Shown here: positions 8,774 to 18,195 of the stretch, one piece after another | How positions within the stretch are numbered: the stretch's first letter is position 1 | Layout: the number at the start of each line of letters is the position of its first letter | Source of the DNA: Paenibacillus agricola | GTDB lineage: Bacteria > Bacillota > Bacilli > Paenibacillales > NBRC-103111 | Reading direction: 5' to 3' | NCBI RefSeq assembly: GCF_011440305.1 | Contig: NZ_JAAOIW010000015.1 | Coordinates: forward strand, 105,826-169,825 | Length of the DNA stretch: 64,000 nt | Program-made: the position numbers and the translations under genes | The notes under the pieces: generated by a model | Database searches by the model: none | Seen by the model: the letters and a program-made list of their open reading frames with translations, nothing else | Told to the model about the DNA's origin: nothing

Positions 8774-9097
8774 TTAATCCTTTTTAAAATAAGGCGCGTT
8801 CTTCAAGAAAACGCTCTCTACCTTTTCAACAATAGGTCCGTCCAATTCGGATTCATTCTTGACCCTATTCCATTCAGGGTCGTTGCGAAACGCCTCAAAC
8901 TTGGCATCACGTTCTTCGCGATCTGGAAACTCCAATACATAATAAAGCCTGTTATGCTCCGGGTCCAAGTCTTCCCAGAATTCAGTAACCTTCATGTCAT
9001 GCTTTGCAAAAATATTCAGCGTATGGTTAGCAAACCTGTCGTTAATCGCTTTCATTTTACCCGGGTACATATAATAAATACGAAGCTCAACTAGCAT
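8774..9097 (-). CDS. NIPSNAP-family protein
   Basis: 107 residues, the size of a single NIPSNAP ferredoxin-like domain. It begins VELRIYYMYPGKM and contains FWEDLDPEHNRLYYVLEF, where the family has its conserved acidic/aromatic core. The role of this family in bacteria is poorly known; some are oxidoreductase accessories. It is upstream of the aldo/keto reductase. The 118 bp upstream hold its promoter. Confidence 0.85.
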   Translation of the reverse strand: MLVELRIYYMYPGKMKAINDRFANHTLNIFAKHDMKVTEFWEDLDPEHNRLYYVLEFPDREERDAKFEAFRNDPEWNRVKNESELDGPIVEKVESVFLKNAPYFKKD

Positions 9098-9215
9098 AAA
9101 GTCCCTCTTTTCGCTTTTTCGTCTATTACTTATCCCATTATAAGCTACATACGCCTCAACGGAAATGACTGAATTTTTCGAAACTTAGTTTCTTTAAGTA
9201 TAGTAGCTGTAGCTT

Positions 9216-10361
9216 TCACGCTGGTGAAGATGCACCTTTCTCACGCTGATGGACAATAAGAATACAAACCACACACCCCACTGCAATCCAACCATTGTAA
9301 AAAAATACGTTTTTCATCCCAAAAGCCTCACTGGCGAACCCGCCAGCAAAGCTGCCGATAATTCGGGCAACTCCCAGACTAAGCAAGCCGTTTAATGCCT
9401 GCCCGCTCGCCCTTAGCTCCTTGGGCACCTGCTGATTGATGTACATCGCAATCGTCACGGACAGCACGATATAGATAAGCCCATGAAGAATTTGCGCGGG
9501 AAGCACCCAGATGGGATTGTCCGTGAAGGAAAAGGCAAACCAACGTAGCGCGGTGGCGATGCTTGAAATAAGCAGCACATGGGTGATCCGGACTCGCTCG
9601 AAAATTCGTTTGGCAAAAAGCAGGAACGGAACTTCGCTGAGTGCAGAAATAACCATCGACCAGCCTAGCAGAACATTGTCGCCCCCCATAGCCTTATAAT
9701 AAACGGGGAAAAATGTATAATAATAACCTAATGTAATTTGCAGCACTACGCTAATCGCCAAGTAGACCATCAATTTTCGCTGTTTAAACAACACCCAAAA
9801 CTTCACCTTATTACCTGTAGACTGATGGCCGGAAACCTTGGGGAAGCGCAGCAATAAAAACAGGGAAACCAGCATAACCAACGCATATACAGGAAATATA
9901 TAACTAATTTCGTGCTGGGCTACGTAACCAAAGGCGATAGACATCAAGGCAAAACCAATCGTGCCACCTAGACGAATTGGGCCATAGGACCAGCGCTTTT
10001 GTTTATCCAGCTCCTCCAGTGTAATCGCATCACTAACAGCAAAGATCGAAGTTTGGAAAAAGGTTAATAAACCAACCATCGCCATTAAATAAACAAACGC
10101 CGTAGACAGCGGGAACAACAGCATCACAATGCCACAGCCGACAATCATAATCATTAAAACCGAATTTTTACTCTTAGCCCGATCTCCCTGCAAGCCCCAG
10201 AACGGCTGGGCTAATACAGCAACTAATGGCCCTAAGCTCAGCAGCGTGCCAATTTCGGAGGGGCTAGCCCCGATTGACTGAAAATACAGAGGAATAAAGG
10301 TGCCATATACGGCATTGCCCATATAAACAACGGTATAAAAAAGCAGAAAAACGACCATCAC
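9216..10361 (-). CDS. MFS transporter, LacY/HcaT-like
   Basis: 381 residues with about twelve hydrophobic helices. The loop between helices 2 and 3 has the MFS motif-A-like PFWGLQGDRAKSKN. The overall pattern (FIPLYFQSIGASPSEIG near the start) resembles the MFS_1-like group with HcaT-type permeases. Substrate unknown. Its start overlaps the stop of the GGDEF/EAL gene by four bases (10358-10361), so it is coupled to the signalling operon upstream, an unusual partner for a carrier. Confidence 0.88.
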   Translation of the reverse strand: MMVVFLLFYTVVYMGNAVYGTFIPLYFQSIGASPSEIGTLLSLGPLVAVLAQPFWGLQGDRAKSKNSVLMIMIVGCGIVMLLFPLSTAFVYLMAMVGLLTFFQTSIFAVSDAITLEELDKQKRWSYGPIRLGGTIGFALMSIAFGYVAQHEISYIFPVYALVMLVSLFLLLRFPKVSGHQSTGNKVKFWVLFKQRKLMVYLAISVVLQITLGYYYTFFPVYYKAMGGDNVLLGWSMVISALSEVPFLLFAKRIFERVRITHVLLISSIATALRWFAFSFTDNPIWVLPAQILHGLIYIVLSVTIAMYINQQVPKELRASGQALNGLLSLGVARIIGSFAGGFASEAFGMKNVFFYNGWIAVGCVVCILIVHQREKGASSPA

Positions 10362-12502
10362 AGTTGTCCTGACGTTATGCCTGATTCCATCCTAGCTACA
10401 AGCCAACGTTTAAATTCATAAGGTGCTAAAGGCTTTTGCAAGTAATAGCCTTGAATAATATCGCATCCATACGATGCCAGCATGTTCCAGCTTTGCAAGT
10501 CTTCAACCCCTTCTGCTACCACTTTAAGACCCAGATTATGCGCAAGAAATATAATGGAACGTACAATCATCGAATCCGTCGCATCATTTGCCATATCGGC
10601 AACAAACGATTTATCAATTTTGATGGTATCGACCGGTAACGTTTTCAGATATGCCAACGAAGAGTAACCCGTTCCAAAATCATCAATGGATAATTGAATC
10701 CCCATCTCATGAATGTTCATTAAAACCTCTTTAGCGCGAACCGGGTCCGCCATAATGAAGCTTTCGGTGATTTCCAAGGTAATTTTCCGAGGGGATACCC
10801 CATATTGCTGCAGCAAGGCTTTTAAGCGAATAGGCAGCTCCGCATCCTGCAAATTTCTCGCCGATAAGTTAACGGCAATCTCGATATCAATATGTTCCGC
10901 TTCCCATAGCTTGCTTTGCTTAAGCGCCTCGTTCAGCACCCAGGTTGTAATCGCATTAATTACGCCTATTTGCTCGGCGATCGGAATGAAATCCGAGGGT
11001 GGAATGAGGCCTAGCTTAGGATGTTTCCAACGCAGCAAAGCTTCAGCGCTTAGGATCGTATTGGTTTTTAATTCAGCTTTAGGCTGGTAGACGAGATAAA
11101 GCTCATTTTTTTCGATCGCCGCGCGCAGGTCACCCATCAATAATAGGCGATAGGGGTCTTTTTCGTCCTGCTCCTCACTATAAATCGAATAGCCGCTTTT
11201 AAGGCGCTTTGCGCTGTACATCGCAACATCGGCACGGCGCAGCAAGGTCTGGATATCTTTACCATGCTCCGGGAAGGAGACGATGCCCATACTAGCTCCA
11301 ATCGATAAATTAACCTCTTCCACAGAGACGGGCTGGTCAATGTTCGCTAAAATAATCTGTGCAGTAGACAATCCCTGAGTAGGTGTACAGTTCGGGATCA
11401 GTACAGCAAATTCATCACCACCCAAGCGGAATATGGTTTCAGCATTAGATAACCATTGCGTTATCAAATTTCCTATTTTCAATAATAATAGGTCACCAAA
11501 TTGGTGCCCTAATGTATCATTAATCGCTTTAAAATGATCCAAATCCATTAATAATAGCGTAAACCCTTTTCGTTCATCAAGGACGAGGCTATTAATCATT
11601 TCATATAGCTTTTTGCGGTTAGGCAATTGGGTTAGATGGTCATGGGTCGCCATATGCTCCAATTCAAGCATCTGGTTGAAGCGGACGGAAATGTCTCGAA
11701 TGGTGCAAACGAATATATAATTGCCGTCGAGCAATGAGGTTTTCAAATGGATATCAGCACGGAAGGAACGGTTGTTTTTGCTGAATAAGGTAATTTCACA
11801 CTTTTCTATACTCATGACCTGGGTATTGCCATAGGCCTTCAGCAATTCAAGAGGGATCAGAAGTTCCGCTCCCCGCCCCAAAACCTCACTTATTTGATAG
11901 TCAAACATACTTTCTACGGTCGGATTAATACTAATAATTTCATGGGCGGTATTGATGATCAGGATCGTATCGGCAGAGGTTTCGCCAATCAACCGATGCA
12001 GTGCCTCTGATTTTTTCAACTCTTGGGTGACCCTGACCAGCTCCTGATTCGCGTTTTCCAGAGCCTTGGTCTGCTCAAAAAGAGCTTCGGTTTGCTGCTT
12101 CATCCCTCGGGCATTTATGAATATTTTAATTAATTGCTCGACCTTCAGCTTTAATACATCCGGATCAAAGGGCTTAAACACATAATCAATAGCTCCTGCC
12201 GTATAGCCAGAAAATACATGCTCGGGCTCCTTATTGATCGCGGTTACAAATATGATGGGGATGTCTTTGCTTTTTTCCCGTGATTTGATCAGCTTGGCTG
12301 TCTCATACCCGTCAAGGCCAGGCATCTGCACATCCAGCAAAATAAGCGCATACTCCTCTTTCATCACACATTTTAACGCTTCTTCCCCAGAAAGACATTT
12401 CGTTAAATGTACATAAGGATAATCCAGTAACGCCTCCAAGGCCAACAAATTTTCCGAGCGATCGTCTACCAAAAGGACATTTATCATATAGTCTTGATTC
12501 AT
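10358..12502 (-). CDS. Response regulator with PAS, GGDEF and EAL domains
   Basis: 714 residues. Receiver domain at 8-125 (phospho-acceptor Asp in LLDVQMPGLDGYE), a short coiled coil, PAS at about 168-285, GGDEF at about 290-450 and EAL at about 465-705. The GGDEF motif RLGGDEFAVLI is intact. The EAL domain keeps AEALLRW, the metal-site IDDFGTGYSS and the EGVED loop. Both c-di-GMP synthesis and hydrolysis are therefore chemically possible. It follows CheR and the hybrid kinase at 13405, the likely phosphodonor. An MFS gene overlaps its 3' end by four bases. Confidence 0.95.
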   Translation of the reverse strand: MNQDYMINVLLVDDRSENLLALEALLDYPYVHLTKCLSGEEALKCVMKEEYALILLDVQMPGLDGYETAKLIKSREKSKDIPIIFVTAINKEPEHVFSGYTAGAIDYVFKPFDPDVLKLKVEQLIKIFINARGMKQQTEALFEQTKALENANQELVRVTQELKKSEALHRLIGETSADTILIINTAHEIISINPTVESMFDYQISEVLGRGAELLIPLELLKAYGNTQVMSIEKCEITLFSKNNRSFRADIHLKTSLLDGNYIFVCTIRDISVRFNQMLELEHMATHDHLTQLPNRKKLYEMINSLVLDERKGFTLLLMDLDHFKAINDTLGHQFGDLLLLKIGNLITQWLSNAETIFRLGGDEFAVLIPNCTPTQGLSTAQIILANIDQPVSVEEVNLSIGASMGIVSFPEHGKDIQTLLRRADVAMYSAKRLKSGYSIYSEEQDEKDPYRLLLMGDLRAAIEKNELYLVYQPKAELKTNTILSAEALLRWKHPKLGLIPPSDFIPIAEQIGVINAITTWVLNEALKQSKLWEAEHIDIEIAVNLSARNLQDAELPIRLKALLQQYGVSPRKITLEITESFIMADPVRAKEVLMNIHEMGIQLSIDDFGTGYSSLAYLKTLPVDTIKIDKSFVADMANDATDSMIVRSIIFLAHNLGLKVVAEGVEDLQSWNMLASYGCDIIQGYYLQKPLAPYEFKRWLVARMESGITSGQL

Positions 12503-12523
12503 TACCGTTCACCTCTCTACATG

Positions 12524-13381
12524 TTAATTGATCCGTTTATATATTTTCTGTAAGGAGCTCATGTTGATAAATTGGGAAGCATGCTTCGTAAACCGCAGTG
12601 ACTCTCTACTGCCTAATGCCAAAAAACCACCCAAGCCCAAGCTATCATAGAGCAGGTCATGTACATGCTCCTGCAGGCGATGGTTAAAGTAAATAAGGAC
12701 ATTCCGGCAAAAGATAACATGAAATTCGTTAAAGGAACGATCATCCACTAAATTATGGTGGGAAAATACAATGTTTCTTAACAGCTTGGCATGCAGATAA
12801 ACCTGTTCATCCTTAGAGGAGAAGTAAGAATGAAACTGTTCCTTGCCTCCTGAAGCAAAGTAATTGCGTGTATAAGCCTGCATCTTGGAAAGCGGTAACG
12901 CACCAGTTTTAGCTTGAGCGATAACCCCCTCATTCATATCCGTAGCATAAATGCGGCAGCGTTCATACAGCCCTTCCTCTTGAAGCAGGATGGACAAGGA
13001 GTAGGCTTCCTCTCCTGTTGCGCAACCAGCTACCCATACACGTATAAAGCTTTCCTTTCTCAGCTCAGGAATGACTTCATTTCTGAAATAATTAAAAAAT
13101 TGCGGATCCCGAAACATCGCGGTTACATTAATAGAGAAATCGGCAACAAGCTTATACGCATATTGCGGAAACTTTTGCAATCGGTCAATCAGCTCGGCGG
13201 CATTGGCCATACGCTCGGTAATTAACCGCCGCTGCAGCCTTCTCTGGATCGTAGCCATTGCATAATCTTGGAAATTGTAGCCTGTCGTTGTATAGATCTC
13301 GGATAATATTAAGCTAACAGCTTCCTGCGGCAGTTCATAATGGAAGGGCACCTCTGCTCGCTCCAATTCCGTTTCCTCCAT
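12524..13381 (-). CDS. CheR-type protein-glutamate methyltransferase
   Basis: 285 residues, the full CheR length. The N-terminal helical domain precedes a SAM-binding Rossmann fold whose motif I is WVAGCATGEEAYS. Later motifs IYATDMNEG and FCRNVLIYFNHRLQ are typical of CheR. The family methylates glutamates of chemoreceptors, but here it sits between a hybrid kinase carrying a 4HB/HAMP sensor and a c-di-GMP regulator, with no cheA/cheW nearby. Its methylation target may be that kinase or another protein. A CheB-like fragment lies at 19350-19490. Confidence 0.94.
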   Translation of the reverse strand: MEETELERAEVPFHYELPQEAVSLILSEIYTTTGYNFQDYAMATIQRRLQRRLITERMANAAELIDRLQKFPQYAYKLVADFSINVTAMFRDPQFFNYFRNEVIPELRKESFIRVWVAGCATGEEAYSLSILLQEEGLYERCRIYATDMNEGVIAQAKTGALPLSKMQAYTRNYFASGGKEQFHSYFSSKDEQVYLHAKLLRNIVFSHHNLVDDRSFNEFHVIFCRNVLIYFNHRLQEHVHDLLYDSLGLGGFLALGSRESLRFTKHASQFINMSSLQKIYKRIN

Positions 13382-13404
13382 CTCTATTCCTTAACATGCA
13401 ACCT

Positions 13405-16245
13405 CTACTCCTTAACATACAACCAAACCTTCAGTAAAGATAGCAGCTGTTTAATATCAACCGGCTTTGTAATGTAATCTGAAGCTCCTGCTTGAATACA
13501 GAGGTCGCGGTCATCCTTCATCGCTTTCGCTGTTACAGCGAGAATGGGCAGGTCATGGTATTGCGGCATTTGGCGAATCCGCCTTGTAGCCTCATATCCG
13601 TCCATCTCTGGCATCATAATGTCCATTAGGATCATTTGAATTTGATCATTTTTAAGCAAAACCTCAATCGCTTCGCGGCCATTCTCTGCATAGATAACGT
13701 CAAGCCCATAGGACTCCAAGACACTAGATAAAGCAAACACATTACGAATATCGTCATCCACTAAGAGGATGGTAATATCATTGAAGGGCAGCGATGATTT
13801 CTTGGGCGCGGTTATTTCTGGCTGCTCAGGTGCAACAGAGTCTTCAGCTGTTGTAGCTACTAACTCTCTCGCATCTACAACTAAAGCTTTTACAGGCTCT
13901 ATAGCCTCAGTAGCTGCAACGTCCATAGGAATTAAGAAAGTGAAGGTACTGCCTTCGTCTATCTTGCTTTGCACGTTGATTTCACCGCCTAATAAATGGG
14001 CGATTTCTCTGCTGATTGACAAGCCAAGCCCCGTGCCTCCATATTTGCGGCTTGTCGTGCCATCTGCCTGGACGAAGGCCTCGAATACAATATTCAGCTT
14101 GTCCTTTTCAATACCGATTCCCGTATCTTGGACGGCAAATTCGATCATGGGCTGCCCTTGTTCTGCAAACGACTTAGAGCCGTTTGGATTCGTGGATATG
14201 GTTAAGGCCACACTTCCACGCTCCGTAAATTTGAAGGCATTGGATAGCAAATTTTGCAAGATTTGCATCAGCCTTTGTTGGTCAATCAGGATGGTGCTAG
14301 GAACCCCAGCATTCAGCAGGACATGAAATTGGATACCCTTCTGCTGGGCGATCGCTTCGAAATTGCGCTTAACTGCACCAACCACATCGGAGAGCACCAC
14401 ACGTTCAACCAGCATATCCACTTTTTTGGATTGGATTTTGGCTAGCTCCAATATTTCATTAATTAAAGCCAATAAATCTTGCCCGGATGAGAAGACCGTC
14501 GAAGCATACTCTACCTGCTTCGGGGTAAGATTCTTGTCCTTATTATCCGCCAGCATCTTGGCAAGAATCAGCATACTGTTCAGCGGTGTCCTTAGCTCAT
14601 GGGACATATTGGCCAGAAACATCGATTTGTAGCCTATCGCTTCCGTTAACTCCACCGTTTTGTTCTGAAGCGTTAAGGTCGTCAATTCCAGTGAGCTGTT
14701 TTGCAGCTCCAGCTTCTGCGATTTTTCCCTTAGCTCTTCATTGGCCTGCTCCAAATCAGCTTGCTGGTTTTGCAATTGGTGCTCGGATTCTTCAAGCGCA
14801 GCCGTATGCTCCTCAAGCTCCGCATTCATATGTGCTAATTCCTCTTGCTGGCGCAAGAGCTCCTCGGACTGCTCCTGAAGATCCTTTGAGACTCTTTGTG
14901 ATTCCAGAAGCAATGCTCCTATTTGCGATTTGTTTTTAATTTTATTGATATGAATGGCTAACAACGCTGAGAGCTGCTCCAAAAAATCGATCTGTATAGC
15001 CGTTAATGTGTTGAGACTGGCTAATTCAATAACCCCCTCAAGCTCATCGCCAACTAATAGCGGCATAATCAACACCTGCTTAGGAACGCCTGTAATAAGA
15101 CCTGACTGAATTTCCAAGTATTCGGGCGACACGTCTGTCAGCTCAATTCGCTTCTTCTCCAAGGCGCATTGCCCGATAAGCCCCTCTCCCATTTGGAATG
15201 AATCGGAGCGGGTAGTTGCACCCGGTTGTCCAGCTGCGTATGTAGCCATTTTAACGAGCTTGTCCTTGGTTGCTCCTTCTGCCACGTCTGCCTTGATGTA
15301 AATCACACCAAAGGCCGCACCGAGCTGCGGCATAATTTGGAATAAGGCATCTGCTGCTGCGGCTTGAATATCCTCTATTTGTTGGATAGAGGTGAAAAAA
15401 TTAGAGATATTCTCATGAAGCCATGCATGCTCCCCAAGCTGCCTTGTCCACTCCTGCTCTCGTGCGCTTTGTACCTCTAGAGACTCAACCATTTGATTAA
15501 ATGCCTTGGAAACCACACCAATCTCATCATTGGACTTTACTTCCAGCCGCGCACCTAAACCAATAACCCCTAAAGAGAAACCTCCCATCACATCGGAAAC
15601 TCTTACTAATCCTCGTGTAATTTGCCTTGTGACGGAAGTGGTAAGAATGCCGCCCATAATGAAAAACAAAAAGGCCGCGATTGCCAACAGCAGAATCGAA
15701 CGATTGTTAGCAAAAGCAGATTCTTCTACAGCCTGCTTCATGATAAACTGGTTAATACTAACCAGGTCATTAACTTGATCGAACAAATTTTGCTGATACC
15801 TTTGCCCATCCTCCGTCAGTAACTGAGAGGTTTCTTTGTTGTTACCTTCCTCAAGCATAACAATTATCTTTTGCTGAAAATTCATATATTCTAGTGCAGC
15901 TACCTTGAGGTGATCGATGATTAACCTATTTTGTTGGTCATTGGCCATTTTCTCCAAAGCCAATAAAGCTACCGTACCGCGGTCGCGGGCTTCATTCAAT
16001 TTGGTCTGCTCTTGCTGCTTGACAACCACTGATTCTGATAAAGCATAGTTTCTAATGGCTTTGGCAATATTGTTGACTTCCATTCGGATCTCTGTCGAAT
16101 GCTGCACCTTTACATATTGCTCATTTACAATTTTGTTAATGGAGCCATATAAATGTTGGATGGTATAAACAGAATAGCCCAGAAGCAACACCATGCTTAT
16201 AAATAATGCCGAAAATAGTAAAAACAGCTTGCTTTTTATTTTCAT
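13405..16245 (-). CDS. Hybrid sensor histidine kinase (4HB-HAMP-GAF-HisKA-HATPase-REC)
   Basis: 946 residues. Transmembrane helix 1 is at about 7-28, a four-helix-bundle sensor at 30-180, helix 2 at 184-205, HAMP at 206-260 and GAF at about 295-435. A long Gln/Glu/Leu-rich coiled coil (440-535) leads into HisKA with the phospho-acceptor in LANMSHELRTPLNS. The HATPase domain has DTGIGI and YGGTGLGLSIS. A linker precedes a C-terminal receiver with Asp in LMDIMMPEMDGYE. It is the first gene of the operon hybrid kinase-cheR-REC/GGDEF/EAL, with gaps of 23 and 21 bp. The signal is likely extracytoplasmic (4HB) and cytoplasmic (GAF). Confidence 0.95.
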   Translation of the reverse strand: MKIKSKLFLLFSALFISMVLLLGYSVYTIQHLYGSINKIVNEQYVKVQHSTEIRMEVNNIAKAIRNYALSESVVVKQQEQTKLNEARDRGTVALLALEKMANDQQNRLIIDHLKVAALEYMNFQQKIIVMLEEGNNKETSQLLTEDGQRYQQNLFDQVNDLVSINQFIMKQAVEESAFANNRSILLLAIAAFLFFIMGGILTTSVTRQITRGLVRVSDVMGGFSLGVIGLGARLEVKSNDEIGVVSKAFNQMVESLEVQSAREQEWTRQLGEHAWLHENISNFFTSIQQIEDIQAAAADALFQIMPQLGAAFGVIYIKADVAEGATKDKLVKMATYAAGQPGATTRSDSFQMGEGLIGQCALEKKRIELTDVSPEYLEIQSGLITGVPKQVLIMPLLVGDELEGVIELASLNTLTAIQIDFLEQLSALLAIHINKIKNKSQIGALLLESQRVSKDLQEQSEELLRQQEELAHMNAELEEHTAALEESEHQLQNQQADLEQANEELREKSQKLELQNSSLELTTLTLQNKTVELTEAIGYKSMFLANMSHELRTPLNSMLILAKMLADNKDKNLTPKQVEYASTVFSSGQDLLALINEILELAKIQSKKVDMLVERVVLSDVVGAVKRNFEAIAQQKGIQFHVLLNAGVPSTILIDQQRLMQILQNLLSNAFKFTERGSVALTISTNPNGSKSFAEQGQPMIEFAVQDTGIGIEKDKLNIVFEAFVQADGTTSRKYGGTGLGLSISREIAHLLGGEINVQSKIDEGSTFTFLIPMDVAATEAIEPVKALVVDARELVATTAEDSVAPEQPEITAPKKSSLPFNDITILLVDDDIRNVFALSSVLESYGLDVIYAENGREAIEVLLKNDQIQMILMDIMMPEMDGYEATRRIRQMPQYHDLPILAVTAKAMKDDRDLCIQAGASDYITKPVDIKQLLSLLKVWLYVKE

Positions 16246-16362
16246 AGAGTCCCCCGTTTCTATCTCTTATTTCCATATTATCCTGCTTGCATTTTCTTTT
16301 CAATATATATCCCTTATTATAGTAAAATTTCCCGAATTGACGGCTAATTTGTCAAAGCATGT

Positions 16363-16397
16363 AAAAAAACGTCAGGGAAGAGAATTGCTCCTGACGG
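16363..16397 (-). terminator. Intrinsic terminator, minus strand
   Basis: CGTCAGG (16370-16376) pairs with CCTGACG (16390-16396), followed on the minus strand by seven T (16363-16369). It backs up the hairpin at 16421-16447. Confidence 0.75.
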
Positions 16398-16420
16398 GAC
16401 TTTATGCTGTTAACCCCATG

Positions 16421-16447
16421 CAAAAAAAAAAACAGCCCTATAGGCTG
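16421..16447 (-). terminator. Intrinsic terminator overlapping a stop codon
   Basis: CAGCC (16433-16437) and GGCTG (16443-16447) flank the TAG stop of the small gene at 16438. A run of eleven T follows on the minus strand. The stem begins inside the last codons. Confidence 0.75.
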
Positions 16448-16674
16448 CTCATCCGCTCCGTTTTATATTTCTTCAAACCATTGTAAGCCATCTCCAACTG
16501 GCTATTAATATGCGCTTCCGATGATGAATCCTTCATCAGGCCGCAGGCTCGGACAAGGCTGTCAATGACACTAAAGAGCTCAGGGTCGGTGCGGTAGCAA
16601 TCCGTGGAAATGTCCTGCATCTCATAAATCTTATCCATAACGTCCGGGTAAGCTTTTAATTGCGTCATGTTCAT
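16438..16674 (-). CDS. Small helical protein of unknown function
   Basis: 78 residues, predicted all-helical and acidic. GAAGG lies six bases before the ATG. Two terminators stand in tandem after it and a 250-bp gap precedes it, so it appears to be a single-gene unit. No membrane segment or metal motif is seen. I do not recognise the family. An overlapping ATG four bases upstream (16678) opens another frame and is not used. Confidence 0.7.
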   Translation of the reverse strand: MNMTQLKAYPDVMDKIYEMQDISTDCYRTDPELFSVIDSLVRACGLMKDSSSEAHINSQLEMAYNGLKKYKTERMSSL

Positions 16675-16928
16675 CCATTCCCTTCTTGAATTAAGAATTA
16701 AGAATCACATAAATAGTGCACATTATATAGAAAAAAATGTTATTTAGTGCGTGTTAATAATTATAATAACGCTTACAAGTGGTAATTGCAATATGCTATT
16801 TGAAATATTTTCAATTTAAATGGGCTTAAATCCAAGCCTGGAGTACCCTCATATCCAGTTAATGATAACACGGGTTTCTTCCAGTATAATAAGAGAGAAG
16901 AAAGCACTCGAATAAGGAGGTGGCCTGA

Positions 16929-17945
16929 TTGAACGTATTGATTTTAGGCGGAACAGGTGTGATTAGCAGGGAGATCGTAGCGCAGCTGCTGAGCGCTGGC
17001 CATGAGGTTGTAGTCTTTAACAGGGGAACCCGGAAGCTGCCATTTTCCAGTGATGTGGAATGGATAATCGGGGATAAATCGGATAACCAAAGCTTTAATG
17101 AAGCGGTGAAGAAGCGGACGTTCGATGTCGTTATCGATATGATCAGCTTTAATGAAGCCGATGCCCGCTCTACGGTAAGCACCTTTAACGAACGCGCTGG
17201 GCAGCTGATTATGTGCTCCAGCGTTGCTGCATACAAAAGACCTTATAAATCCGCTCCGATTAAGGAGGATGCAGAAGAGCTGTTCGATAACCCCGAATTC
17301 GCCTATGCCTTTCAAAAGGCTGAAATGGAGCGTTATTTACAACGCAATATCGGTAAAGGGCAGCTTCCGGTCACCATCATTCGGCCCTCATTGACCTATG
17401 GAATTGGCGGCAGCAATCTGGGTGTGCTCAGACAAAATTATAATATTGTGCAGCGCATCCGCAATAACAAGCCACTACTTATGTTTGGTGACGGAACAAC
17501 CCCTTGGGGATTTACTTTTGCTCCCGATTTGGCTAAAGCATTTGTTGGCGCTGTTGGGAATAAACGAACCTACAACCAGGCTTACCATGCTACGAACGAA
17601 GACGTGCACATATGGAACAACTTATATGAAGAGTTTGGCAACATTATCGGGATCGAGCCGCAAATCGTCCACATCTCTTCCGAACTTCTCGTAAAAGCAA
17701 ACCCTAGCTTATTCGCGCATTTAGTATTTGAGAAAAGCTACTCTGGGCTGTTTGACAATAGCAAAATCAAAAGGGATATCCCCGGCTTTGAAGCGAGCAT
17801 ATCGTTAAACGAAGGCCTGCGGATGATGCTCAATTGGTATGAAAGCGAAGGCAGCATTGTAGACCCGGAAAAGGAGCAGCTGGAGAACCGGTTAACAGAT
17901 ATTTATATGGAGTGGAGTAAGCAGATGGAACAGTTCGAAGCTTAA
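16929..17945 (+). CDS. NAD-dependent epimerase/dehydratase (extended SDR)
   Basis: 338 residues starting at TTG with AGGAGG eight bases upstream. The nucleotide-binding loop LILGGTGVISREIV is at residues 3-16. A Ser-rich active-site strand (LIMCSSVAAYKRPY) follows near residue 97, and the PSLTYG segment near residue 155. It resembles sugar-nucleotide or isoflavone-type reductases of the extended SDR group; the substrate is unknown. A TATAAT -10 box lies at 16885-16890 with a poor -35 box. It is transcribed alone and ends at the terminator at 17951. Confidence 0.88.
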   Translation: MNVLILGGTGVISREIVAQLLSAGHEVVVFNRGTRKLPFSSDVEWIIGDKSDNQSFNEAVKKRTFDVVIDMISFNEADARSTVSTFNERAGQLIMCSSVAAYKRPYKSAPIKEDAEELFDNPEFAYAFQKAEMERYLQRNIGKGQLPVTIIRPSLTYGIGGSNLGVLRQNYNIVQRIRNNKPLLMFGDGTTPWGFTFAPDLAKAFVGAVGNKRTYNQAYHATNEDVHIWNNLYEEFGNIIGIEPQIVHISSELLVKANPSLFAHLVFEKSYSGLFDNSKIKRDIPGFEASISLNEGLRMMLNWYESEGSIVDPEKEQLENRLTDIYMEWSKQMEQFEA

Positions 17946-17950
17946 AAACA

Positions 17951-17992
17951 AGCCGTTCAAATCCGTATGGGAGGATTGAACGGCTTTTTTTT
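17951..17992 (+). terminator. Intrinsic terminator
   Basis: AGCCGTTCAA (17951-17960) pairs with TTGAACGGCT (17976-17985), followed by eight T. Confidence 0.9.
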
Positions 17993-18013
17993 GCCAACTA
18001 CATATAAACAAGC

Positions 18014-18157
18014 TTAATTGCTTACAACGACATCATCCACTTGCATGGCCATACTGCCTGTTGTGCTGTGAGTGGCGAATTGAATCGTATCAATTGAGAA
18101 TACGGCCGCTGCGAAAGTGCCAGAAGCAGCTCCCGAGTTGCCTCTAAAAGTCTGCTT
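18014..18157 (-). pseudogene. C-terminal remnant of a secreted lectin- or lyase-like protein
   Basis: An open minus-strand stretch of 47 codons ends at TAA 18014-18016 and is closed upstream by TAG at 18158-18160. It has no start codon or ribosome site. It reads as a beta-strand-rich tail (TIQFATHSTTG, then AMQVDDVVVSN), the style of the last strands of concanavalin-like or carbohydrate-binding domains. I infer a leftover 3' end of a deleted gene. Chance reading is possible. Confidence 0.45.
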
Positions 18158-18195
18158 CTATACCGCTGTACGTATATTTTTTACACTAATGGTTT

